Assembly (NCBI RefSeq): GCF_018866245.1
Contig: NZ_CP076458.1
Span: 3,224,001-3,288,000, forward strand
Length of the DNA: 64,000 nt
Direction of reading: 5' to 3'
Source: Novisyntrophococcus fermenticellae
GTDB lineage: Bacteria > Bacillota > Clostridia > Lachnospirales > Lachnospiraceae
The translations under genes were made by a program, and so were the position numbers. Within the stretch, counting starts at the first letter, position 1, and each line of letters opens with the position of its first letter. Positions 32,582-41,555 of this stretch are shown piece by piece. The notes beneath the pieces are model-generated. The model saw nothing but the letters and a program-made list of their open reading frames with translations. It was not told the DNA's origin and ran no database searches.

Positions 32582-33025
32582 TTATAGGTTTCTTCGAAAA
32601 ATTACCATATCCACCAACCTGACGCCACATTCAAATATCGGGTTGTCGTAATTATCTGTAAAAAAGTTTGGTATGGTATGAGAACGAACAAAACCGCACT
32701 TTTCATAAAACGGAACCGTCAGCGGACTGTCGCCGGTTCCAACCTGTAAAACGGAATATTTATCGTCATATTCGTTCACAAGAAAATATATCAAGGCTTT
32801 GGCATAGCCTTTGCCTTGATATTCGGGAACGGTTGCAATATTCTTTATTTCAAGAATTCCGTCGCCCTCATCGGTGACGACACATTCAGCTTTCACACCG
32901 TTATCGTCAAGCACATACATAGTGCCTCTTTCAAGATAACGGTCTACCATATTTTCCTGTTCATCTGCCAACAGCAGTAATGAAAGAAACTGTTTTTTAT
33001 TTTTAATAACCTCTGTGATTATCAT
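32582..33025 (-). CDS. GNAT-family N-acetyltransferase
   Basis: A 147-residue acetyltransferase. The acetyl-CoA site is clear: EIKNIATVPEYQGKGYAKAL (residues 59-78), followed by VLQVGTGDSPLTVPFYEKCG and the FV..H segment common in this clade. The substrate cannot be read from the sequence; related proteins are often annotated only as GNAT. It is 23 bases downstream of the cupin gene and shares its operon. It lies between the ICE core and lysS, so it may be element cargo. Confidence 0.85.
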   Translation of the reverse strand: MIITEVIKNKKQFLSLLLLADEQENMVDRYLERGTMYVLDDNGVKAECVVTDEGDGILEIKNIATVPEYQGKGYAKALIYFLVNEYDDKYSVLQVGTGDSPLTVPFYEKCGFVRSHTIPNFFTDNYDNPIFECGVRLVDMVIFRRNL

Positions 33026-33048
33026 TGTTTATTCCTGCAAATTTCGTT

Positions 33049-33378
33049 TTAACGGTCTACTACTACCGTAAGCAGCACCAAATCGTCGTCTCCGGTATTT
33101 TCAATGCTATGCTGTGAACCTTTTTTACAGATATGACAAGTTCCTGCTTTCAGAATTTCCTCTTGACCATCGCAGACTGCTTTGCCTGTTCCGGACAGGA
33201 CATAATTTATATCATCACTCGTTTCGTGCTTATGACGCCCGATTGAGCCACCGGAATGGATTTTTGTCGGGATTATTTTTCCTTGCTCATCCATAAACAT
33301 TCTTGCACTCATTGTGCCTGTGCCACCGTTCATACCGGAAATTGTTATTTCTTTTGTTTCATTGAAGTCTATCAGCAT
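33049..33378 (-). CDS. Cupin-domain protein
   Basis: A 109-residue single-cupin protein. Motif 1 is seen in GSIGRHKHETSDDINYVLSG (two His and a downstream acidic residue) and motif 2 in AGTCHICKKGSQHSIENTGD. This is the layout of small metal-dependent cupins; the ligand is not predictable. The ATG follows GGAGG. It is the first gene after lysS and forms a two-gene operon with the acetyltransferase. Confidence 0.85.
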   Translation of the reverse strand: MLIDFNETKEITISGMNGGTGTMSARMFMDEQGKIIPTKIHSGGSIGRHKHETSDDINYVLSGTGKAVCDGQEEILKAGTCHICKKGSQHSIENTGDDDLVLLTVVVDR

Positions 33379-33398
33379 TTTTTACCTCCGCTTATTCT

Positions 33399-33430
33399 GA
33401 AAATGGGCAATTCCGCAATGGAACTGCCCA
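33399..33430 (-). terminator. Terminator-like hairpin between lysS and cupin
   Basis: TGGGCAGTTCC / GGAATTGCCCA (11 bp, one G-U) followed by TTTT on the minus strand. It probably ends the greA-lysS transcript before the cupin operon. Confidence 0.65.
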
Positions 33431-33481
33431 TATATCTTGAAAATTATGCGATTTTTAAGGCTCTGCACCGTTTCAAGCACC

Positions 33482-34013
33482 ATTTGGTGTAAATTTGGTG
33501 TATTTGTGTATTTTCAGAGCTTTTTCACAAATGAAGTACATCCCGTTTTGTAGGGTAAAACGGTACTTCTTAGTAGAGCTTTGCACCTGCCGGAATATGG
33601 TCATCTACCATAAGCAGATGGAGCTTTTCTTCGCCTTCTTCTTCGTGTACTGCACTCAGAAGCATACCGCAAGAATCAATGCCCATCATTGCTCTTGGGG
33701 GAAGATTTGTGATTGCGATAAGTGTCTTACCAACAAGTTCTTCCGGCTCGTAATATGCGTGAATACCGCTTAAAATGGTTCTATCCGTGCCTGTTCCGTC
33801 ATCAAGAGTGAACTGAAGGAGTTTCTTTGACTTCGGTACTGCAACACACTCTTTAACCTTTACAGCTCTGAAATCAGACTTTGAGAATGTATCAAAATCA
33901 ACATCTTCTTCAAATAAAGGCTCAACCTTTACCTTAGAAAAATCAATCTTTTCAGGCTTTGAATTTGGTGTAGAAACTTCTTTATCCTTTACACCATTTT
34001 CGGATTTTACACC
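33482..34013. repeat. Cluster of GGTGTA repeats around the lysS 3' region
   Basis: ATTTGGTGTA occurs three times exactly (33482-33491, 33493-33502, 33963-33972), and GGTGTAAA occurs twice on the other strand (33988-33995, 34006-34013). The last three are in the lysS linker codons, the first two after the stop. Such short direct and inverted repeats beside an integration point resemble integrase arm sites, but no integrase is in view. Confidence 0.5.
33533..33569 (-). terminator. Hairpin directly after the lysS stop codon
   Basis: The arms GAAGTACCGTTTT and AAAACGG-(3 nt)-GTACTTC pair with a small bulge immediately after the lysS stop. There is no U-tract, so it is a stabilising or weak terminator hairpin. 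Confidence 0.45.
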
Positions 34014-35504
34014 ACCGAGGGTCTTCATTGTCGGGAACAACAAAACATCCCTGATCGCTGCCGAATCCGTCAGCAGCATACACATTCTGTCAATCCCAAA
34101 CCCGATACCGCCAGTCGGAGGCATTCCAAGTTCCAGTGCATTCAGGAAATCTTCATCCGTGGTATTCGCTTCCTCATCACCTTGTGCCAGCAATTCTTCC
34201 TGCGCCTTAAACCGCTCCCGCTGGTCAATCGGATCATTCAGCTCGGAATAGGCATTCGCCATCTCCCATCCATTCATAAAGAACTCAAACCGTTCCACAT
34301 ATTCCGGGTTTTCCGGTTTTTTCTTAGTCAACGGTGAAATCTCTATCGGATGATCCATCACAAAGGTAGGCTGAACCAGATGTTCCTCCACAAATTCTTC
34401 AAAGAACAGATTCAGGATATCGCCCTTCTTATGACGTTCTTCAAACTGTATATGACGCTCCTTTGCCAGTGCACGCGCCTCTTCTAAGGTCTGGATCTCA
34501 TTGAAATCCACACCGGCATACTTCTTTACAGCATCTACCATCGTGATTCTCTCAAATGGCTTCCCAAGATCCATCTCTACGCCTCTATAAGTAATCGTAG
34601 TGGTCCCCAGAACCTCTTGTGCCACATGACGGTACAGATTTTCGGTCAGATCCATCATCCCGTGATAATCGGTAAATGCCTGATAGAGCTCCATTAACGT
34701 AAACTCCGGATTGTGTCTTGTATCCAGTCCCTCGTTACGGAACACTCTTCCGATTTCATACACCCGTTCCATGCCGCCGACAATCAGCCGCTTTAAATAT
34801 AGTTCAAGAGAAATGCGCAGCTTAAAGTCTTCATCCAGCGCGTTAAAATGAGTTTCAAACGGCCTCGCTGCCGCACCGCCTGCATTGGCTACCAGCATCG
34901 GGGTCTCCACCTCCATAAAGCCCTGTCCGTCCAGATAATGACGTATGGAGCTTAAGATTTTGGAGCGCTTGATGAAGGTGTCCTTAACTTCTGGATTCAT
35001 AATTAAATCCACATATCTTTGTCTGTAACGAAGATCCGTATTCGTCAATCCATGGAACTTCTCCGGTAATATCTGAAGACTTTTGGTAAGCAGCAGAATA
35101 CTTGTCACGTGAATGGAAATCTCACCTGTCTTTGTCTTAAACACAGTTCCAACCAGGCCGATGTTATCTCCCATATCCATCTTTTTGAAGTCTTTGTAGG
35201 ACTCCTCGCCTACATTATCCCTGGCCACATAGCACTGAATGGTGCCCTGCAGATCCTGAACATGACAAAAAGAAGCTTTTCCCATCACGCGTTTTGACAT
35301 CATACGCCCTGCGATAGAAACTTCTTTATCTTCTAAGGTATCAAAATTATCTTTTATTTCCTGGCTGTGATGTGTTACATCGTACCTGGTAATCTGATAT
35401 GGATTCTTCCCGCTTTCCTGCAATTCCTGCAGCTTCTCACGACGTACCTTCAACAGATGGTTAATGTCCTGTTCCTGTGTTTGATTCTGCTGTCCTGCCA
35501 CCAA
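33570..35504 (-). CDS. lysS: Lysyl-tRNA synthetase (class II) with a fused C-terminal tRNA-binding domain
   Basis: A 644-residue enzyme that charges tRNA-Lys with lysine. Residues 1-493 are a complete class II LysRS: an OB-fold (about 60-150), motif 2 [20 protein letters not shown] near 253 and motif 3 [13 protein letters not shown] near 466, then the usual terminal block [12 protein letters not shown] 37-residue linker ([20 protein letters not shown] and following) joins a Trbp111/MetRS-C type domain at about 530-644 ([46 protein letters not shown]). The tail has ICE-like codon choice and repeats, so the element may have supplied it. It is the second gene of the greA operon. Confidence 0.95.
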   Translation of the reverse strand: MVAGQQNQTQEQDINHLLKVRREKLQELQESGKNPYQITRYDVTHHSQEIKDNFDTLEDKEVSIAGRMMSKRVMGKASFCHVQDLQGTIQCYVARDNVGEESYKDFKKMDMGDNIGLVGTVFKTKTGEISIHVTSILLLTKSLQILPEKFHGLTNTDLRYRQRYVDLIMNPEVKDTFIKRSKILSSIRHYLDGQGFMEVETPMLVANAGGAAARPFETHFNALDEDFKLRISLELYLKRLIVGGMERVYEIGRVFRNEGLDTRHNPEFTLMELYQAFTDYHGMMDLTENLYRHVAQEVLGTTTITYRGVEMDLGKPFERITMVDAVKKYAGVDFNEIQTLEEARALAKERHIQFEERHKKGDILNLFFEEFVEEHLVQPTFVMDHPIEISPLTKKKPENPEYVERFEFFMNGWEMANAYSELNDPIDQRERFKAQEELLAQGDEEANTTDEDFLNALELGMPPTGGIGFGIDRMCMLLTDSAAIRDVLLFPTMKTLGGVKSENGVKDKEVSTPNSKPEKIDFSKVKVEPLFEEDVDFDTFSKSDFRAVKVKECVAVPKSKKLLQFTLDDGTGTDRTILSGIHAYYEPEELVGKTLIAITNLPPRAMMGIDSCGMLLSAVHEEEGEEKLHLLMVDDHIPAGAKLY

Positions 35505-35522
35505 TCTTCACTCCTTTATCTA

Positions 35523-36002
35523 TTATATATTTCTTTCAATTGTTAAAATTTTGTACTGCATGACCCCTGCCGGAGACTCTACACTTACTATATCTCCAAC
35601 CTTAGAACCAATTAAAGCCTTTCCCACGGGTGATTCATTGGAAATCTTGTTCTGAAGGCTGTTGGCTTCGGTTGAACCTACAATAAAGAACTGCATCTCC
35701 TCATTGTATTCCATATCATATACACTTACCTTACAGCCAACGTTAATCTTATCAGCATCAACTTCGTCTTCTAATACAACTTCTGCATTCTTTAGGATCT
35801 TCTCTATCTCTTCTATACGAGCCTCGATGTCACGCTGCTCATCTTTTGCAGCATCATATTCTGCATTTTCAGACAAATCACCCTGTTCTCTGGCTTCTTT
35901 TATTTTCTCTGCGACTTCTTTTCTTTTATAAACCTTTAAGTCGTGTATTTCATCTTCTAACTTCTGTAATCCCGCGTAAGTCAATATGTTCTTTTTTTCC
36001 AT
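35523..36002 (-). CDS. greA: Transcription elongation factor GreA
   Basis: A 159-residue factor that rescues backtracked RNA polymerase by stimulating transcript cleavage. The N-terminal coiled coil (LTYAGLQKLEDEIHDLK ... ISEAR equivalent KIKEAREQGDLSENAEYDAA) carries the acidic tip residues after GDLSENAEY. The C-terminal FKBP-like domain ends with SPVGKALIGSKVGDIV. The ATG at 36002 is preferred because GGGAG lies 9 bases upstream and it gives the usual GreA length. It heads the greA-lysS operon, read from a consensus promoter. Confidence 0.95.
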   Translation of the reverse strand: MEKKNILTYAGLQKLEDEIHDLKVYKRKEVAEKIKEAREQGDLSENAEYDAAKDEQRDIEARIEEIEKILKNAEVVLEDEVDADKINVGCKVSVYDMEYNEEMQFFIVGSTEANSLQNKISNESPVGKALIGSKVGDIVSVESPAGVMQYKILTIERNI

Positions 36003-36058
36003 TACCTGCTGCTCCCTTTCCCACAAGAAGTCTACTACATTTCTATAACAATTACCGT

Positions 36059-36087
36059 ATTATAATTGAAATGCGGCAGAATGTCAA
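36059..36087 (-). promoter_or_regulatory. Consensus sigma-A promoter of greA-lysS
   Basis: TTGACA (36087-36082) and TATAAT (36064-36059) are separated by exactly 17 bases, a perfect match, about 57 bases before the greA start. Confidence 0.9.
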
Positions 36088-36143
36088 GTAAAGCAGGCTT
36101 CATTTTCAAAAAGAAAATCTTAATACTTTGACTATCAAAATAA

Positions 36144-36172
36144 TTGACATTCAAAAGTTTTTATGATATGCT
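36144..36172 (+). promoter_or_regulatory. Promoter of the nitronate monooxygenase gene
   Basis: TTGACA (36144-36149) and TATGCT (36167-36172) with 17-base spacing, about 68 bases before the ATG at 36240. It is divergent from the greA promoter. Confidence 0.8.
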
Positions 36173-36239
36173 ATTTGTTATGTAGTATTAAAAACCACTT
36201 ATAAAAGATTCATTTACTATATAATTTGAGGTGAAGCTT

Positions 36240-37310
36240 ATGAACGGAATTAAAATTGGTAAAAAATGCAGCCGTCTTCCAATTATTCAAGGGGGAATGG
36301 GCGTAGGTGTCTCCATGCATAGTCTTGCGGGCGCAGTGGCAAAGGAAGGCGGAATCGGTATTATATCTACCGCTGACATCGGCTATCAGGAGCCTGACTT
36401 CTTAAAATCGCCCCGTGAGGCTAACTTAAGGACAATCGGACAGGAACTTTCAAAAGCCCGTGAGATTGCACCTGATGGAATCATCGGATTTAACGTTATG
36501 GTCGCTTTATCAGACTATGATGCTATCGTAAAGGAATGTGTGGCCCAAAAAGCAGACCTGATTATTTCAGGTGCGGGACTGCCCATGGATCTTCCTAAGT
36601 ATGTAATAGGTACTGACACCAAGATTGCACCCATTGTTTCCTCTGCACGTGCATTTGACCTGCTCACCCGAAAGTGGATGAAGTCATATCAATATCTCCC
36701 TGATCTCGTCATTATTGAGGGGCCGAAAGCAGGCGGACACCTGGGCTATAAAGCCGAAGAATTGGATTCCCCTGCCTGTTCACTGGAGACTACGACCAGG
36801 GAAGTTCTGGTTCATGTAAGAAAGCTGGAAGCAGAGCACAATCAAAAGATACCGGTAATTGCCGCAGGAGGTATCTTCGACGGGAAAGATATCTCACAAT
36901 TTCTTTCCCTTGGCGCTTCCGGTGTTCAGATTGCCAGCCGTTTTGTTGCTACGGAAGAATGTGATGCTTCCTATAATTATAAGATGGCATATGTAAATGC
37001 CACCGAAGCTGATATAGAAATCATTAAAAGCCCGGTAGGAATGCCAGGACGGGCGATTCGAAATCAATTTATTGAAAGAGTAAGACTTGCAAAAGAGCCA
37101 ATCAGCCGCTGCTATAACTGTATCAAGACCTGCAATGTAAAAAATGCACCCTACTGCATCACCAAAGCCTTAGTTGATGCGGTTCAGGGGGACCTGAAGA
37201 ACGGCTTATTCTTCTGTGGAAGCAATGTGGGCCGGATTCATGAAATCACTACCGTACCTGCGTTGATGAATATGTTGATGAATGAAGCTGCCCAGGCTGT
37301 CTCTGCTTAA
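36240..37310 (+). CDS. Nitronate monooxygenase / FabK-like FMN enzyme
   Basis: A 356-residue flavin-binding TIM-barrel protein. IIQGGMGVGVSMHSLAGAVA at the start, ADLIISGAGLP in the middle, VIIEGPKAGGHLG with the conserved His-containing loop, and VIAAGGIFDGKDI...LGASGVQIASRF for phosphate binding are all typical. A Cys-rich stretch near the end (CYNCIKTCNVKNAPYC) is an addition seen in clostridial members and could hold an iron-sulfur or zinc centre. The ATG at 36240 has GAGG 8 bases upstream. It could oxidise alkyl nitronates or act as an enoyl-ACP reductase; the single-gene context favours the former. Confidence 0.85.
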   Translation: MNGIKIGKKCSRLPIIQGGMGVGVSMHSLAGAVAKEGGIGIISTADIGYQEPDFLKSPREANLRTIGQELSKAREIAPDGIIGFNVMVALSDYDAIVKECVAQKADLIISGAGLPMDLPKYVIGTDTKIAPIVSSARAFDLLTRKWMKSYQYLPDLVIIEGPKAGGHLGYKAEELDSPACSLETTTREVLVHVRKLEAEHNQKIPVIAAGGIFDGKDISQFLSLGASGVQIASRFVATEECDASYNYKMAYVNATEADIEIIKSPVGMPGRAIRNQFIERVRLAKEPISRCYNCIKTCNVKNAPYCITKALVDAVQGDLKNGLFFCGSNVGRIHEITTVPALMNMLMNEAAQAVSA

Positions 37311-37320
37311 CTATAAACAG

Positions 37321-37365
37321 AACTTGAAAACTGCCCTTATAAGCTAAGGAGCAGTTTTTTAAGTT
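37321..37365. terminator. Bidirectional terminator between convergent genes
   Basis: AACTTGAAAACTGC and GCAGTTTTTTAAGTT form a long stem with T-runs on the plus strand and A-runs mirrored for the minus strand. It overlaps the last codons of dusB. Confidence 0.75.
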
Positions 37366-38296
37366 CTTCATAAGTTTCTATTTCATTGATCGCGCTTCGC
37401 AGTCTGGCGGATTTGGGGAAGCCGGATGTATACCATGCAATGTGCTTTCTCATCTCACGAATTCCTGTATAAGCGCCCTTATATTCCAGCTGCATCCGGG
37501 CATGCCGCAGCATCGTATGGATTACTTCTTCCTTATCCGGCTTTGACGAGGCTTCCCCTGTTTCCATATATTGTAAGGTTCTGGAAAATATCCATGGATT
37601 TCCCCGGGCTCCGCGGGCAATCATCACACCGTCACAGCCTGTCTGATTCATCATCTGAACTGCCTTTTCCGGCATATCTATATCCCCGTTACCTATAACC
37701 GGTATGGAAACCGCTTCCTTCACCTGCCGAATAATTTCCCAATCTGCTTTCCCGGCATAGTACTGCTCTCTCGTTCTTCCATGGACTGCAACTGCCGCGG
37801 CTCCGCAGTCTTCTATAATCTTCGCAATTTCAACGGCATTGACATGGTCTTCATCAAATCCTCTCCGGATTTTAACTGTAACTGGCTTTCTTATTGCCTT
37901 TACAGTCTTGCTCACAATCTCCCGAACCAGAGCGGGGTTCTTCATCAGTGCAGAACCCTCTCCATTGTTCACCACCTTAGGGACCGGGCATCCCATATTG
38001 ATATCCAGGATGTCAAAAGGGCGGTCTTCAATCTGTTTCGCCATCTCACTGATGATTTCGGAATCGGAGCCAAAGAGCTGTAAAGAAACCGGATGTTCCG
38101 AAGGATGAATCTTCATTAAAGCTTCGGTATTCTTATTCTTATAAAGTATGGCCTTGGCACTGATCATCTCCATACAGATCAGACCGGCCCCCTGCTCTTT
38201 ACACAGCACTCGAAACGGCAAATCGGTCACTCCGGCCATCGGTGCAAGGATGAAAGGGTTATCCAGCTTTACAGAACCGATGGTCAACTGCTTCAC
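37337..38296 (-). CDS. dusB: tRNA-dihydrouridine synthase
   Basis: A 319-residue FMN enzyme that reduces uridines in the tRNA D-loop. Hallmarks are LAPMAGVTDLPFR at the start, DINMGCPVPKVVNNGEGSAL with the catalytic Cys near residue 101, VAVHGRTREQYYAGKADW and GNGDIDMPEKA, then GVMIARGARGNPWIF. The start is GTG, coupled to the DUF6145-like gene by a GTGA overlap and preceded by AAGGAG. It is the last gene of an operon that may run argF-birA-DUF6145-dusB. Confidence 0.93.
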   Translation of the reverse strand: MKQLTIGSVKLDNPFILAPMAGVTDLPFRVLCKEQGAGLICMEMISAKAILYKNKNTEALMKIHPSEHPVSLQLFGSDSEIISEMAKQIEDRPFDILDINMGCPVPKVVNNGEGSALMKNPALVREIVSKTVKAIRKPVTVKIRRGFDEDHVNAVEIAKIIEDCGAAAVAVHGRTREQYYAGKADWEIIRQVKEAVSIPVIGNGDIDMPEKAVQMMNQTGCDGVMIARGARGNPWIFSRTLQYMETGEASSKPDKEEVIHTMLRHARMQLEYKGAYTGIREMRKHIAWYTSGFPKSARLRSAINEIETYEELKKLLLSL

Positions 38297-38637
38297 GATT
38301 CTTCTCCTTCCAGATCCTCTCCCAAAAAAAACACCTTATAAAACATCTCGAGACTTTCAAACAACTCACGCTTTTCCTGCTGCAGCTGTTTAATCCGGAG
38401 TGCTCCTCCGATATCGTCATACATGGCATCCGCATCCAATGCCTCTGTAGTCATTTCCAGATTCCCGTCCACATCAAAGTAGAGTTGGAATATCCCACCA
38501 ATTTCAACCGTATACATGACACACATCACATGCAGTTCATCCTGTATGGATTGAGGCAAAGCCTGAAAATCCGGATTGAAATAATACTTCTGCTCGTATG
38601 CATTGGACACACACAAAACTACATTATCAGAATACAT
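38293..38637 (-). CDS. DUF6145-like protein
   Basis: A 114-residue acidic protein: CVSNAYEQKYYFNPDFQALP, then IQDELHVMCVMYTVEIGGIF and LYFDVDGNLEM, with a C-terminal helix. I recall this as DUF6145, a Lachnospiraceae family always near dusB/birA; the name is from memory. It has no catalytic motif I can point to. It overlaps dusB by 4 bases and starts 20 bases after birA. Confidence 0.75.
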   Translation of the reverse strand: MYSDNVVLCVSNAYEQKYYFNPDFQALPQSIQDELHVMCVMYTVEIGGIFQLYFDVDGNLEMTTEALDADAMYDDIGGALRIKQLQQEKRELFESLEMFYKVFFLGEDLEGEES

Positions 38638-38657
38638 TTAACACTCCTTTATTATCA

Positions 38658-39410
38658 CTATACATAGGAAGATGCTCCACGAACGGAAACCTCCCCCGCG
38701 TAAACCGCTGTCACACTGCCATCCGCTCTTTCCACCAGAAGTTCACCGGATGTATTAATTCCCTGTGCCACCCCTTCAAAAGCATTCACAGGATTCAGGA
38801 CTCTTACAGGACGGCTGCGGTTCACAAGTATCCGGTTATATTCTTCCACCAGTCCGCTTAAATCTTGCGTTTTCAGAAAAATTTTGTAATTTTTTTCAAA
38901 TGCAGCCATAACTGCTTCCAATATCACATCTTTATCAATGACAGTGCCTTTTTCCAGTTTCAATGAAGTGGCTCTGCCCTGCAGCTCCCCGGAAAATGCA
39001 GAGTTGTTCACATTTATGCCGATTCCGACCACTACAAAGCGGATTTTCTGGCGGTCTGCATTCATCTCTGTCAGGATTCCGCAAAATTTCTTCTCTTCAA
39101 TCACCAGATCGTTGGGCCACTTTATCTTTACCGGAAGTTCCAGGACATCTGTAATCCCCTGGGCAGCCGAAAGTCCCATAACCAGAGTCAGTCCGGAGGC
39201 CTTTTCAGGGGGAATCTCCGGACGGAGTATCAGAGACATATACAGGTTGTCACCTGCAGGGGATTTCCAGCTACGGCCACGGCGGCCACGACCCAGAATC
39301 TGGGAATCAGCTAAAGCGAGGGTGCCCTCAGGGGCTCCCTCTCCAGCCATCTGCTTTGCCCAGTCATTCGTAGAATCCACTTCTTTTCGAAAACAGATAT
39401 CAATCTTCAT
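38658..39410 (-). CDS. birA: Biotin-protein ligase without DNA-binding domain
   Basis: A 250-residue ligase that attaches biotin to acetyl-CoA carboxylase and related carriers. The biotinyl-AMP loop GRGRRGRSWKSPAG (residues 40-53), KIKWPNDL (residues 97-104) and the GIGINVNN block are intact. There is no N-terminal helix-turn-helix, so it is a group I, non-regulatory BirA. It lies 5 bases after argF and upstream of the DUF6145-like gene. Confidence 0.93.
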   Translation of the reverse strand: MKIDICFRKEVDSTNDWAKQMAGEGAPEGTLALADSQILGRGRRGRSWKSPAGDNLYMSLILRPEIPPEKASGLTLVMGLSAAQGITDVLELPVKIKWPNDLVIEEKKFCGILTEMNADRQKIRFVVVGIGINVNNSAFSGELQGRATSLKLEKGTVIDKDVILEAVMAAFEKNYKIFLKTQDLSGLVEEYNRILVNRSRPVRVLNPVNAFEGVAQGINTSGELLVERADGSVTAVYAGEVSVRGASSYV

Positions 39411-39415
39411 GCGAT

Positions 39416-40405
39416 TCAGGCTCCAAGTGTAGCTGCCATTACGGCCTTGATGGTATGCATACGATTCTCTGCTTCATCAAACACCTTGGATTGCGGAGAT
39501 TCAAACACTTCATCGGTGACCTCCATATCCTCTACGCCATACTTTTCATATATTTCTTTTCCGATTTTTGTCTTCAAGTCATGAAAAGCCGGCAGGCAGT
39601 GCAGGAAAATTGCTTTCGGTTTTGCAAGCTCCATCACCTTCCCGGTAACTTTATACGGAGTCAGCTCTCTAATGCGCTCGTCCCATACTTCGTCAGGCTC
39701 TCCCATAGAAACCCAGACATCCGTATAGATAACATCTGCTCCGGTTGCCGCTGCTGTCACGTTCTCTGTCAGCGTAATCGTACCGCCGCTTTCTTCTGCC
39801 CATACCTCACACTGACTTACCAGCTCCTGGTTCGGGAAATATTTCTCCGGTGCGCATGCCACAAAATGCATACCCATCTTGGAGCAGGCAACCATCAGGG
39901 AATTTCCCATATTGTAACGGGCATCGCCCATATAGACCAGCCTTATGCCTTCCAGATGTCCGAACTGCTCCTGTATGGTCAGAAGATCCGCCAGCATCTG
40001 GGTGGGGTGATATTCATTCGTCAGTCCATTCCACACCGGAACACCTGCATATTTGGAAAGCTCCTCCACAATTTCCTGTCCGAATCCACGATATTCAATA
40101 CCTTCATACATCCTGCCAAGCACCCTTGCAGTGTCCTTGATACTTTCTTTTTTCCCAATCTGAGAGCCTGAAGGATCCAGATAAGTCGTACCCATGCCCA
40201 GATCATGAGCCGCAACTTCGAATGCACAGCGGGTTCTGGTACTTGTTTTTTCAAAAATAAGTGCCACGTTCTTTCCCCGCAGTGTATCAACTGCAATATT
40301 TCTTTTTTTCTTTTCTTTCAGCTGTGCCGACAGGTCCAGTAAATACTTGATTTCCTCCTGAGTGAAATCTTTTAATGTTAAAAAGCTGCGACCTTTTAAA
40401 TTCAT
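39416..40405 (-). CDS. argF: Ornithine carbamoyltransferase
   Basis: A 329-residue enzyme making citrulline from ornithine and carbamoyl phosphate in arginine synthesis. [15 protein letters not shown] holds the STRTR carbamoyl-phosphate loop. [11 protein letters not shown] and the ornithine-binding HCLPAFHD motif are intact. The ATG at 40405 is preferred, 9 bases from AGGAGG. It has its own promoter and ARG boxes. An alternative, catabolic OTC (arcB), cannot be excluded from sequence alone, but the ARG boxes and the lack of arcA/arcC nearby suggest the biosynthetic role. Confidence 0.93.
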   Translation of the reverse strand: MNLKGRSFLTLKDFTQEEIKYLLDLSAQLKEKKKRNIAVDTLRGKNVALIFEKTSTRTRCAFEVAAHDLGMGTTYLDPSGSQIGKKESIKDTARVLGRMYEGIEYRGFGQEIVEELSKYAGVPVWNGLTNEYHPTQMLADLLTIQEQFGHLEGIRLVYMGDARYNMGNSLMVACSKMGMHFVACAPEKYFPNQELVSQCEVWAEESGGTITLTENVTAAATGADVIYTDVWVSMGEPDEVWDERIRELTPYKVTGKVMELAKPKAIFLHCLPAFHDLKTKIGKEIYEKYGVEDMEVTDEVFESPQSKVFDEAENRMHTIKAVMAATLGA

Positions 40406-40483
40406 ATCTATCATCCTCCTGGCTCATACATTTTGTTACTATTCAGCTTATCCTCGATGGCTGATAATAACTATATTTTTATA

Positions 40484-40512
40484 AATATAACATGTCCTTC
40501 TTAGCTTTGCAA
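40484..40512 (-). promoter_or_regulatory. Promoter of argF
   Basis: TTGCAA (40512-40507) and TATATT (40489-40484) with 17-base spacing on the minus strand, immediately downstream of the ARG boxes. Confidence 0.7.
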
Positions 40513-40522
40513 CACTATTCAG

Positions 40523-40558
40523 AATATTTATGCATAATATATTAATATTTATGCATAA
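40523..40558 (-). promoter_or_regulatory. Tandem ARG-box-like operator
   Basis: Two exact copies of AATATTTATGCATAA (40523-40537 and 40544-40558) are 21 bases apart, the spacing of paired ArgR boxes (18-bp box plus 3). They lie just upstream of the argF -35, so ArgR probably controls argF by arginine. Confidence 0.65.
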
Positions 40559-40590
40559 AGAGCATTATCATTTTACCGATAATGCTCTTT
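40557..40590 (-). terminator. Terminator of the NfeD-SPFH operon
   Basis: AAAGAGCATTATC and GATAATGCTCTTT form a 13-bp stem with an 8-base loop, 37 bases after the SPFH stop. The U-tract is short. Confidence 0.7.
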
Positions 40591-40626
40591 ATACCAAAGT
40601 ATGCAAGAGAAGCTGCCGGTGGCAGG

Positions 40627-41553
40627 TTATTTCTTTTCGCTGACTACTTCTTTCAGTGTTGTAGCAAGGCTTGCCATTCCCTGAAGATCTGATGGAATCA
40701 CAATCTTGGTGGCCTGGCCTTCAGCCATACGTCCCAGGGCATCCAGACTTTTCAGTGTCAGAACTGCCTCGTCGGCTCCTGCCTCCTTCAGCATACGAAT
40801 ACCGTCGGCATTTGCCTGCTGAACCTTTAAGATAGCCTCTGCCTCACCTTCGGCCTCACGGATACGCTTTTCTTTCTCCGCCTCAGCCTTTAGAATTGCA
40901 GCCTGCTTATTGGCTTCTGCATCCAAAATAGCGGATTCCTTTTTACCTTCGGCAACCAGGACGGTAGACCTTTTCTCACCTTCCGCAATCAGAATAGATT
41001 CCCGTCTTTCACGTTCTGCCTTCATCTGCTTCTCCATGGCTTCCTGAATGGCGGCCGGAGGCATGATATTCTTCAACTCCACACGGTTTACTTTGATTCC
41101 CCATGGATCTGTTGCAATATCCAGAGCCGCTCTCATCTTGGTATTAATAATCTCACGGGAAGTCAGCGTTTCATCCAGCTCCATCTCGCCGATAATATTA
41201 CGCAGTGTGGTAGCCGACAGGTTTTCAATTGCCATAATCGGATTTTCCACCCCGTATGCAAACAGCTTAGGATCTGTAATCTGAAAGAATATGACGGTAT
41301 CAATACGCATGGTAACATTATCCTTCGTGATAACCGGCTGAGGAGGAAAATCCACAACCTGCTCTTTCAGATTGACTTTCTTGGCTATATGCTCAAAAAA
41401 CGGAACTTTAAAATGAAGACCGGTTCCCCATGTACCTTTGTACGCACCAAGCATCTCTATAACATATGCCTTAGCCTGCGGTACGATTTTAATACAGGAT
41501 GCCAGAACCCAAAGGATTATGGCGAGAAACATAATAAATATCAACCAACCCAT
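40627..41553 (-). CDS. SPFH-domain (paraslipin/QmcA-type) membrane protein
   Basis: A 308-residue protein with an N-terminal membrane anchor (residues 3-22), an SPFH domain (about 25-190: VPQAKAYVIEMLGAYKGTWG, VKVNRVELKNIMPP) and a long Ala/Glu/Lys coiled coil (about 180-260) that drives oligomer formation. Such proteins organise membrane microdomains. The NfeD gene 2 bases upstream is its standard partner. Confidence 0.92.
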   Translation of the reverse strand: MGWLIFIMFLAIILWVLASCIKIVPQAKAYVIEMLGAYKGTWGTGLHFKVPFFEHIAKKVNLKEQVVDFPPQPVITKDNVTMRIDTVIFFQITDPKLFAYGVENPIMAIENLSATTLRNIIGEMELDETLTSREIINTKMRAALDIATDPWGIKVNRVELKNIMPPAAIQEAMEKQMKAERERRESILIAEGEKRSTVLVAEGKKESAILDAEANKQAAILKAEAEKEKRIREAEGEAEAILKVQQANADGIRMLKEAGADEAVLTLKSLDALGRMAEGQATKIVIPSDLQGMASLATTLKEVVSEKK

Positions 41554-41555
41554 AG

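Noticed and set aside
1-34000. Integrase, excisionase or topoisomerase III gene expected for the ICE
   Set aside because: No frame in this part has recombinase or topoisomerase motifs; they are presumably left of the window, so I do not claim the left end.
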